The notes beneath the pieces were generated by a model that saw only the letters and a list, made by a program, of their open reading frames with translations, searched no databases and was not told the origin of the DNA. The position numbers and the translations under genes are program-made. From JBMZCV01 sp049613665 (GTDB lineage Bacteria > Bacteroidota > Bacteroidia > Chitinophagales > UBA2359), in NCBI GenBank assembly GCA_049613665.1, contig JBMZCV010000150.1, forward strand, positions 1 to 12,373: a stretch of DNA of 12,373 bases, read 5' to 3'. Shown here piece by piece: positions 7,142 through 12,373 of the stretch (positions are counted from its first letter, which is position 1; every line of letters begins with the position of its first letter).

Positions 7142-7531
7142 CATAAAAAAATTCATATATTTTATATGCTATAACAGCTATTATCGTTTTAAAATGAAGG
7201 TATATTTTAGTATTTTTTTTTAACTAAAAGTTTTGATTGCTCTTAAAAAAAAGGGCAGCTTTAGCCATAATTGCCTATTATCAATAGCAACTAGAAAAGT
7301 TATTCCTTGTTTTTAAAGCATTTGAAAGCAAATTAGGTTCTGTATAATTTACATTTTTTAATTTTTATTTCAAGAATCGCTAGTTTTTTCGCATTCCTTT
7401 TCATTTTTTTTTATACATTCCATTCTTTTCAAAAAACATAACTTTTTAGTCATAAGCTTTCTTGTACAATATTTAACTCATTTTTTAGTCAAAATTGCTA
7501 TGACAAAATAGTTATTAAAAAAACAAAATAG
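7142..7531. other. Divergent intergenic region between giant gene and rluA-family gene
   Basis: A very AT-rich stretch of about 390 bp separates two divergent genes and must hold both promoters. I see the minus-strand -7 box at its left end but no exact plus-strand TAnnTTTG box for the downstream gene. There is no open frame, strong palindrome or RNA gene that I can support. Confidence 0.6.
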
Positions 7532-8230
7532 GTGAAACATTTTGAACCACAAATTTTATACGAAGACAATCATTTGATAGCTATCAACAAGCCTGCTGGA
7601 ATGCTTGTGCAAGGCGATAAAACAGGTGATATGCCTTTGAGTGAACTCATGAAAGCATATATTAAAGTGAAACACAACAAACCTGGCAAAGTTTTTTTGG
7701 GTGTAACACATCGCATAGACCGCCCTGTTTCTGGCGTATTGTTGTTTGCACGCACTAGCAAAGCTTTGAGTCGCCTCAATGAGATGTTTCGCAAAAAAGA
7801 TATTCAAAAGACCTATTGGGCCGTTGTGGGCCAGCTTCCAGCTATCGAAAATGGCACTTTGGAACATTATTTGATTAAAGACCAAGCAAGAAACAAGTCG
7901 AAAGCTTATAAAACAGAGCGAAAAAATACGAAACATGCTGTTTTGAATTATAGCTTATTGCAAGCTTCGCAAAAATACTATTTGCTGGAGGTACTGCCCA
8001 AAACAGGACGACATCATCAAATTAGAGTGCAGCTTGCTGCTATGAAATGTCCTATAAAAGGCGATATTAAATATGGCTTCAATCGCACCAACAAAGATGC
8101 TTCTATTCATTTGCACGCCAGAAAAATTAGCTTTACACATCCTGTCAAGAAAACACCTATCACCATTACAGCAAGTGTGCCACAAGAAGATACGCTTTGG
8201 AAATTTTTTGAACAGCAATCGACGAAGTAA
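7532..8230 (+). CDS. RluA-family RNA pseudouridine synthase
   Basis: Isomerises uridine to pseudouridine in rRNA or tRNA; the target base is unknown. The 232-residue product is essentially the catalytic domain alone. There is no N-terminal S4 RNA-binding domain like that of RluC or RluD, so it resembles the compact RluA/TruC layout. Motif I lies at ILYEDNHLIAINKPAGMLV (8-26). The catalytic motif is HRIDRPVSG (60-68), with Asp63 as the catalytic residue. The motif KTGRHHQIRVQLA (157-169) and the GDIKYG segment (177-182) are also typical. The usual HRLDxxTSG has become RPVSG here, a variant I associate with Bacteroidota members. It starts with GTG, because an in-frame TAG (7529-7531) sits immediately before it and the next in-frame ATG would remove motif I. 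It is followed after about 199 bp by the antiporter gene, which has its own promoter. Confidence 0.93.
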   Translation: MKHFEPQILYEDNHLIAINKPAGMLVQGDKTGDMPLSELMKAYIKVKHNKPGKVFLGVTHRIDRPVSGVLLFARTSKALSRLNEMFRKKDIQKTYWAVVGQLPAIENGTLEHYLIKDQARNKSKAYKTERKNTKHAVLNYSLLQASQKYYLLEVLPKTGRHHQIRVQLAAMKCPIKGDIKYGFNRTNKDASIHLHARKISFTHPVKKTPITITASVPQEDTLWKFFEQQSTK

Positions 8231-8247
8231 ATAATTGGACTAAAAAA

Positions 8248-8276
8248 ATAAGCAGCTTTTCAGCAAGCTTGCTTAT
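8248..8276 (+). terminator. Hairpin after the pseudouridine synthase gene
   Basis: ATAAGCA (8248-8254) pairs with TGCTTAT (8270-8276). After a one-base bulge, GCTT (8255-8258) pairs with AAGC (8265-8268), leaving a 6-nt loop. It lies 18 bp past the stop codon. There is no good T-run behind it on the plus strand, so it is a possible terminator or an RNA-stabilising 3' hairpin. Confidence 0.45.
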
Positions 8277-8291
8277 ATAAAAGCCATCTAG

Positions 8292-8324
8292 TTGTGTAAT
8301 TGTCTTACGAAATATATAACTTTG
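8292..8324 (+). promoter_or_regulatory. Bacteroidota-type promoter for the nhaD-type gene
   Basis: TAACTTTG at 8317-8324 matches TAnnTTTG exactly. TTG at 8292-8294 lies 22 bp upstream, within the loose spacing seen for the -33 element in this phylum. Transcription from here would give a leader of roughly 100 nt before the ATG at 8429. This supports separate transcription from the upstream gene. Confidence 0.6.
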
Positions 8325-8368
8325 GCCACATTATAAAAAAATCTTTTTTTGATAAAAAATAACGACGC

Positions 8369-8428
8369 ATGCTATGGAAATTTTGGCAGAAAAATCTATA
8401 CCGTGAGCGTTATGATAAAAAAACTTAA
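8369..8428 (+). other. Possible 19-residue leader ORF abutting the antiporter start
   Basis: An ATG at 8369 opens a short frame (MLWKFWQKNLYRERYDKKT) whose TAA stop (8426-8428) is directly followed by the ATG of the antiporter. It lies inside the predicted leader of that gene. It could be a translated upstream ORF coupled to the antiporter, or chance. No homology is recognised. Confidence 0.2.
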
Positions 8429-9793
8429 ATGGAACTGTTAATTATCTTGGTGTTTGTAGTAGGTTATCTACTCATCACCCTCGAACACTCGCTGCATATC
8501 GACAAAGCAGCACCTGCCTTGCTCTTAGGCGTTCTGACGTGGGCAATCTTCTCAGTATGGACTGGCGACCACCACCATGTAGAAGAAGAATTGTTTCATC
8601 ATCTTCCCGAAATTGTCAATATCCTGTTTTTCCTCCTCGGTGCTATGACCATCGTTGAACTCATTGATATTCACGATGGCTTTCACGTCATCACAAGTCG
8701 AATAGTGACGAGAGAAAAAGTAAAACTACTTTGGATTGTTTGTATCTTGACATTCTTTATGTCGGCTGCTCTCGACAACTTAACTACAGCTATCGTAATG
8801 GCTTCTTTGCTCCGAAAACTTATTCCTGGCGACCGAACTGCTCGTTTGCTGTTTGCAGGTATGATTATTATTTCGGCAAATGCTGGTGGTGCGTGGTCTC
8901 CTATTGGCGATGTAACAACTACGATGCTTTGGATTGGCGATTGCATTAGCACAACTACCGTTATTGGGCAGCTTATTATTCCTAGTTTGGTATGTATGTT
9001 TGTGCCATTGATAGTGATTAGCCGTCGTTTCAAAGGTTCTTTTGCTCCTTTGGAGTTCAAAACAAGTTATAGAACTACGAAAGGTGAGCGTATGTTGGTT
9101 TTAATGGCTGGTGTAGCTTGTCTTATTTTCGTACCTATTTTCAAAACCGTAACACATTTGCCTCCTTTTATGGGTATGTTTTTTGGCGTTGGTGTGATGT
9201 GGACTTTGACAGAGCTATTGCACAAAGGCAAAACATTGGAAGAAAAATCAAACTACTCTGTGTTGCATGCACTCACAAAAATTGATACTCCGAGTATTTT
9301 GTTTTTCTTTGGTATCTTAGCTGGTGTAGCTTGTTTATCTTCTATCGGCGTGATGAAAGAATTGGCTGTTTGGCTCGATGCCAACCTTAGCAACCGTGAT
9401 GTTGTGGTTATGTTTATCGGTATGTTCTCATCTGTGGTAGATAATGTGCCTTTGGTGGCAGCTTCTATGAAAATGTATGATGTAGTTACGCCAGAAATGA
9501 TTGCAGCAGGTGCTTCGGCAAACGAGGTAGGCTATTTTGCGATGAACGGTAAATTCTGGGAATTTTTGGCTTACTGTGCAGGAACAGGCGGAAGTATGCT
9601 TATCATTGGTTCGGCAGCAGGTGTAGCTATTATGGGTATCGAAAGAATAGAATTTTTCTGGTATATGAAAAACTTTACTTTCCTTGCTTTACTCGGTTAT
9701 ATAGCTGGTGCAGTGACTTATTTGTTAATGTACCCTTTCACACATGCAAGCAGTCCGTTGTATGATATGATTATGTTACCTATTTTCTTTTAG
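8429..9793 (+). CDS. nhaD: NhaD-type Na+/H+ antiporter
   Basis: Inner-membrane antiporter of the NhaD family (ion-transporter superfamily with ArsB), expected to export Na+ (or Li+) in exchange for protons, for salt tolerance and pH homeostasis. The 454 residues contain about a dozen hydrophobic segments from residue 1 to the C-terminus. Conserved features visible are EIVNILFFLLGAMTIVELID (61-80), SAALDNLTTAIVM (112-124), SANAGGAWSPIGDVTTTMLW (149-168), the second inverted half with SSVVDNVPLVAAS (334-346), and GTGGSMLIIGSAAGVAIMG (385-403). The paired Asp-Asn motifs at 116-117 and 338-339 fit the two-repeat fold, and those aspartates may bind ions. The ATG is taken because it opens a hydrophobic first helix. 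It has its own promoter and a strong 3' hairpin, so it is probably monocistronic. An ArsB-like carrier is less likely given the NhaD-typical motifs. Confidence 0.92.
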   Translation: MELLIILVFVVGYLLITLEHSLHIDKAAPALLLGVLTWAIFSVWTGDHHHVEEELFHHLPEIVNILFFLLGAMTIVELIDIHDGFHVITSRIVTREKVKLLWIVCILTFFMSAALDNLTTAIVMASLLRKLIPGDRTARLLFAGMIIISANAGGAWSPIGDVTTTMLWIGDCISTTTVIGQLIIPSLVCMFVPLIVISRRFKGSFAPLEFKTSYRTTKGERMLVLMAGVACLIFVPIFKTVTHLPPFMGMFFGVGVMWTLTELLHKGKTLEEKSNYSVLHALTKIDTPSILFFFGILAGVACLSSIGVMKELAVWLDANLSNRDVVVMFIGMFSSVVDNVPLVAASMKMYDVVTPEMIAAGASANEVGYFAMNGKFWEFLAYCAGTGGSMLIIGSAAGVAIMGIERIEFFWYMKNFTFLALLGYIAGAVTYLLMYPFTHASSPLYDMIMLPIFF

Positions 9794-9818
9794 AGAAAAA
9801 AAATGAGTACAAAACTAT

Positions 9819-9857
9819 ATAAAGCCTTGAAGATTATTGAAATCTTCAAGGCTTTAT
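9819..9857 (+). terminator. Hairpin terminator after nhaD
   Basis: AAAGCCTTGAAGATT (9821-9835) pairs perfectly with 9841-9855 around the 5-nt loop ATTGA. Two more A-T pairs extend the stem to 17 bp. It is 26 bp past the nhaD stop. The T-run after it is weak (ATCTTTG), but the long stem makes a terminator or mRNA-end hairpin the best reading. Confidence 0.78.
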
Positions 9858-9974
9858 CTTTGTAAGGAACGTGACTAACAAGTGTTGCATTAAGTACACT
9901 GTAATTTAAGTAATTGGTATTTTAGCCTTTTTATTCCATATTATTTTATTCAAAAAAAACAACAACTCTCGCCG

Positions 9975-10067
9975 TTGCTGTGTGTTATCACCAACAACTA
10001 AAAGGGTAAATAGCGTATTTTAAAGCTCATTTTTTCGTAACAACTTGTTGGTGTTATCACCAACAAG
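9975..10067. repeat. Pair of GTGTTATCACCAACAA elements, one a perfect hairpin
   Basis: The 16-bp string GTGTTATCACCAACAA occurs at 9983-9998 and again at 10051-10066, exactly 68 bp apart. In the second copy, CTTGTTGGTG (10044-10053) and CACCAACAAG (10058-10067) form a perfect 10-bp stem with a TTAT loop. The first copy has a decayed left arm (GTTGCTGTGTG). This looks like a dispersed palindromic repeat family. Confidence 0.8.
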
Positions 10068-10090
10068 GGCGTGTCGTTCTTTTTTAATAT

Positions 10091-10127
10091 TTAGGTGGCA
10101 GGCACTTTTAAAGTGCCTGCCACCTAA
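10091..10127. repeat. 37-bp perfect palindrome with one central base
   Basis: The 18-bp arm TTAGGTGGCAGGCACTTT (10091-10108) is followed, after a single T, by its exact reverse complement (10110-10127). The core AGGTGGCAGGCAC is GC-rich compared with the surroundings. It lies between convergent genes and has a T-run before it rather than after it. A dispersed repeat is more likely than a dedicated terminator. Confidence 0.88.
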
Positions 10128-10370
10128 GATTTGCTTTTTATTTCACAACAATAACATTTTGTGAATAAGGTTTATTATCGAAAACAAAAAACTCACACTG
10201 GTATATATTTGTTACACTTATTGTTTTTCTATTCCTAAATCAGCTCAATTGCATATGAAAGTCAAACTTCAATTTAAGTGATTGTTTAAATATTTTTCGG
10301 TATTCAAAAGCGAGTCAATACTTTATTTTTTTAATGTTTTGAATGGCTTTTTTGACCAAAAATTTATCTT

Positions 10371-10401
10371 TTAAAAAAAACTCCTCAACATTTGCAATGT
10401 T
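10371..10401 (-). terminator. Weak terminator of the symporter gene
   Basis: AACATT (10387-10392) pairs with AATGTT (10396-10401) around a 3-nt loop. On the minus strand it is followed after 6 nt by a run of eight T (complement of the A-run at 10373-10380). It lies 17 bp past the symporter stop codon. The stem is short and AT-rich, so this call is tentative. Confidence 0.42.
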
Positions 10402-10418
10402 TTATTACATTTTTTTTT

Positions 10419-12011
10419 CTACCAAAAAAGAGCATAAATAACAGCCAACATACCGCAAACCAGAATGCTAGAAAAATTGAAAATAGCATCGGTTTTGAAC
10501 AAACCATTATCTACATCAATAGCTTTCGCATCGTCTGATTGATTTTCTTTCAGAGAAATAGTAACAATAACAGCCGACAAAGCTAAAAAGCAAAGTCCCA
10601 TTCTATCTATAAATGGCAAGCTAGGCAATCCAATTTTTAGAATAATCGACAAAGGAATCGACAATAAAACTACCCAAAAAGCTGCATTTGCAGAAGTTCG
10701 TTTCCAAAATAAGCCAAACAAAAAGACGGTTACAACACCTGGACTGATAAAACCTGTATATTCTTGAATGTATTGGAAAGCTTGGTCTAAGTTGCCCAAA
10801 AGCGGTGCAACAATTACGCCTAAAAGCAAAGCTGCCGCTGCCGACATTTTACCTACTTTCACAAGTTGTTCATCATTGGCAGTCTTGTTGATATAAGGTT
10901 TGTAAATGTCTAGCGTAAAAATCGTTGTTGTGCTGTTTACCATCGAACTCAAAGATGAGCCAATAGCGGCAATCAGAGCGGCAAAAGCCAAACCTTTGAA
11001 GCCCGTAGAAACAAAATTGTTCAACACCCAAGGATAGGCTTCGTCTGGCTTTGCGATGTCAGCATTTAGCACAAAAGCCGCAATGCCTGGAAGCACAACG
11101 ATAATTGGTAACAAAACTTTTAGAAAAGCAGCAAAAGCAACACCCCATTGAGCTTCTCGTAGGCTTTTGGCCGCCAAAGCACGCTGAATGATGTACTGAT
11201 TTGTTCCCCAATAATAGATATTTGCAATCCACATTCCACCAATCAAAACGCTAAGACCAGGCAATAAATCATAAGCCGATTTCATTTCGCCTGTCGTAAT
11301 GTCTTTATACATCACATCTTTCGTAAAAATCATATCGAATTTTTCGGGTGCTTTTTCTAGCAAAATTTGCATACCTGCCCAAACGCCATTGCTTGCACTT
11401 ACGGCATCTAACACAAAGTAACTAGCCATCAAACCACCAAAAATTAGAACGACAACCTGCACTACATCTGTCCAAACCACCGCTTTTAGACCACCAAAAA
11501 TAGAAAAACTAGCCGCAAACAAGGCTAAACCAATAATGGCATATATCGAGTTGATGCCCATAATGTTTTCGACAGCCAAGCCACCGAGATACAATACCGA
11601 TGTGATATTGACGAAGACAAACAAAAAGACCCAAAAAATTGCTAATCCTGTTCGCACTCTTGCATCGAAACGCTGTTCGAGAAACTGTGGCATGGTGTAA
11701 ATGCCTTTTTTGAGGAAAATAGGTAAGAAAAATTTGGCTACGATGAGTAATGTTGCGGCGGCCATGAGTTCGTAAGAGGCTATCGCAAAACCAATAGCAT
11801 AGCCAGAACCAGACATACCGATAAATTGCTCGGCAGATATATTGGAAGCAATGAGCGAACCACCAACTGCCCACCAAGGCAAGGCTTTGCTCGCTAAAAA
11901 ATAATCTTGAGCAGTATCGTTTTTCCCTTTTCGAGAAAGCCATATACCAAACCCTACCATCATGAGCAAATAGCCCACAAAGATGCTATAATCTAGTGTA
12001 GAAAATTCCAT
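10419..12011 (-). CDS. Sodium/solute symporter, SGLT-type (probable Na+/sugar)
   Basis: Inner-membrane carrier of the solute:sodium symporter family (SSSF), taking up a solute with Na+. The 530 residues begin MEFSTLDYSIFVGYLLM and contain about 14 hydrophobic segments, the last ending at the C-terminus (LAVIYALFW). Family signatures visible are GGSLIASNISAEQFIGMSGSGY (from 50), TMPQFLEQRF (106-115), FGGLKAVVWTDVVQ (172-185), ANIYYWGTNQYIIQRALA (263-280), AAIGSSLSSMVNS (348-360) and YIQEYTGFISPG (414-425). By analogy with Vibrio vSGLT, recalled from memory, Asn57, Gln62, Glu81, Asn264, Tyr267, Lys298 and Gln416 fall at galactose-contact positions, and Ser355/Ser356 near the Na+ site. A sugar substrate is therefore likely, but myo-inositol or sialic acid cannot be excluded. 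No sugar-catabolic genes are in the window to name the substrate. Confidence 0.92.
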   Translation of the reverse strand: MEFSTLDYSIFVGYLLMMVGFGIWLSRKGKNDTAQDYFLASKALPWWAVGGSLIASNISAEQFIGMSGSGYAIGFAIASYELMAAATLLIVAKFFLPIFLKKGIYTMPQFLEQRFDARVRTGLAIFWVFLFVFVNITSVLYLGGLAVENIMGINSIYAIIGLALFAASFSIFGGLKAVVWTDVVQVVVLIFGGLMASYFVLDAVSASNGVWAGMQILLEKAPEKFDMIFTKDVMYKDITTGEMKSAYDLLPGLSVLIGGMWIANIYYWGTNQYIIQRALAAKSLREAQWGVAFAAFLKVLLPIIVVLPGIAAFVLNADIAKPDEAYPWVLNNFVSTGFKGLAFAALIAAIGSSLSSMVNSTTTIFTLDIYKPYINKTANDEQLVKVGKMSAAAALLLGVIVAPLLGNLDQAFQYIQEYTGFISPGVVTVFLFGLFWKRTSANAAFWVVLLSIPLSIILKIGLPSLPFIDRMGLCFLALSAVIVTISLKENQSDDAKAIDVDNGLFKTDAIFNFSSILVCGMLAVIYALFW

Positions 12012-12373
12012 ATTAATTTTTTTTTATTATGATAAATATCAAACACTAACTAATATAGCTTGTCTTGGTTACTAACGCATTGAAAATGAGTGTGTTAGCT
12101 TCCATAAAGGAGCAATTTATTTTTAATGTTTGACTAAATGTAGGCTGTATGCTTGAGAAATTTGATTTTTTCAGAAAATGTAAATGTTAGAAGTAATATT
12201 TGTTTTATACTTACAAACCAAATATTATTTTTTGATTTTGTTTTCGCAAGTTAAAAAATAACATGGAATAATTATGCCTAATAAGAGGATTAAAATATGC
12301 TTTAGTTTCTTGAAAATGTCATTAGACCTGTTACTCTATAAAACTATTGATTATCAGTAGCTTATAAATGTTC
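12012..12373. other. Upstream region of the symporter gene (to window edge)
   Basis: AT-rich, with no credible gene on either strand within the window. It must contain the symporter promoter, but I find no exact TAnnTTTG match on the minus strand. It holds the CTAACGC hairpin repeat (12072-12098) and an inverted repeat TAATATTTG (12194-12202) with CAAATATTA (12219-12227) separated by 16 bp, about 185 bp upstream of the start. The latter could be an operator but may be chance. Confidence 0.5.
12072..12098 (+). repeat. 27-bp hairpin repeat, copy B (CTAACGCATTGAAA family)
   Basis: CTAACGCA (12072-12079) pairs with TGTGTTAG (12091-12098) with one G-T wobble and an 11-nt loop. The first 14 nt are identical to the minus-strand reading of 2672-2659. 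Both copies are 27 bp long and lie within about 90 bp upstream of a minus-strand gene start. Confidence 0.65.

Larger units (their letters stand above)
9866..10418. other. Convergent intergenic region holding palindromic repeats
   Basis: This gap lies between the 3' ends of the antiporter and symporter genes. It holds a degenerate and an intact copy of a GTGTTATCACCAACAA hairpin element, a 37-bp near-gapless palindrome, and a weak terminator for the symporter. I see no coding frame or RNA gene. The part from about 10128 to 10370 shows nothing I can name. Confidence 0.6.

Noticed and set aside
8325..8428. Riboswitch in the nhaD leader
   Set aside because: The leader of about 100 nt has only A/T-rich self-complementarity, and I recognise no conserved riboswitch core.
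9803..9865. Small frame MSTKLYKALKIIEIFKALSL after nhaD
   Set aside because: It is read straight through the perfect terminator hairpin; its symmetric sequence explains the open frame, and there is no other support.
8429..12011. A sodium-linked operon of antiporter and symporter
   Set aside because: The two genes are convergent, separated by 625 bp with terminators, and cannot share a transcript; only a physiological link through the Na+ gradient is plausible.

Overview
The window reads as chromosomal DNA of a low-GC member of the Bacteroidota, most like the Cytophagia or Chitinophagia type, though I cannot fix the genus. Three signs support this. A very large secreted protein ends in a type IX secretion (T9SS) sorting domain and carries SprB-like and lamin-tail domains. 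Two sites match the Bacteroidota -7 promoter box TAnnTTTG exactly. Start codons lack Shine-Dalgarno sequences, and intergenic regions are long and AT-rich.

Layout: at the left edge is a 50-bp tandem repeat (1-142), then a bidirectional terminator. Next come three minus-strand housekeeping genes: an Fe/Mn-family superoxide dismutase with Mn-type residues (239-841), the tRNA adenosine deaminase tadA (1041-1487) and the acetyl-CoA carboxylase alpha subunit accA (1602-2558). An 801-bp gene-free stretch (2559-3359) is packed with nested imperfect palindromes. The minus-strand giant gene (3360-7094) follows: signal peptide, two lamin-tail domains around an Ig-like domain, ten 52-residue two-cysteine repeats, a SprB-like repeat, a fibronectin-III-like domain and a T9SS tail. 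Divergently placed on the plus strand are an RluA-family pseudouridine synthase (7532-8230) and an NhaD-type Na+/H+ antiporter (8429-9793). A convergent 625-bp gap (9794-10418) holds four hairpin elements, two of them perfect palindromes of the dispersed-repeat type. Last is a minus-strand SGLT-type sodium/solute symporter (10419-12011) and its upstream region.

How they relate: these are mostly single-gene transcription units, not a pathway. SOD, TadA and AccA are cytoplasmic housekeeping functions. NhaD would expel Na+, and the symporter would use the Na+ gradient to import a substrate (probably a sugar), so both fit a sodium-based economy such as a marine or saline habitat, but they are convergent and separately transcribed. 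I see no rRNA, tRNA, CRISPR, transposase, phage gene or defence cassette, and no clear undescribed system. The most unusual content is the ten-repeat surface protein and the dense palindromic and dispersed-repeat elements between genes.
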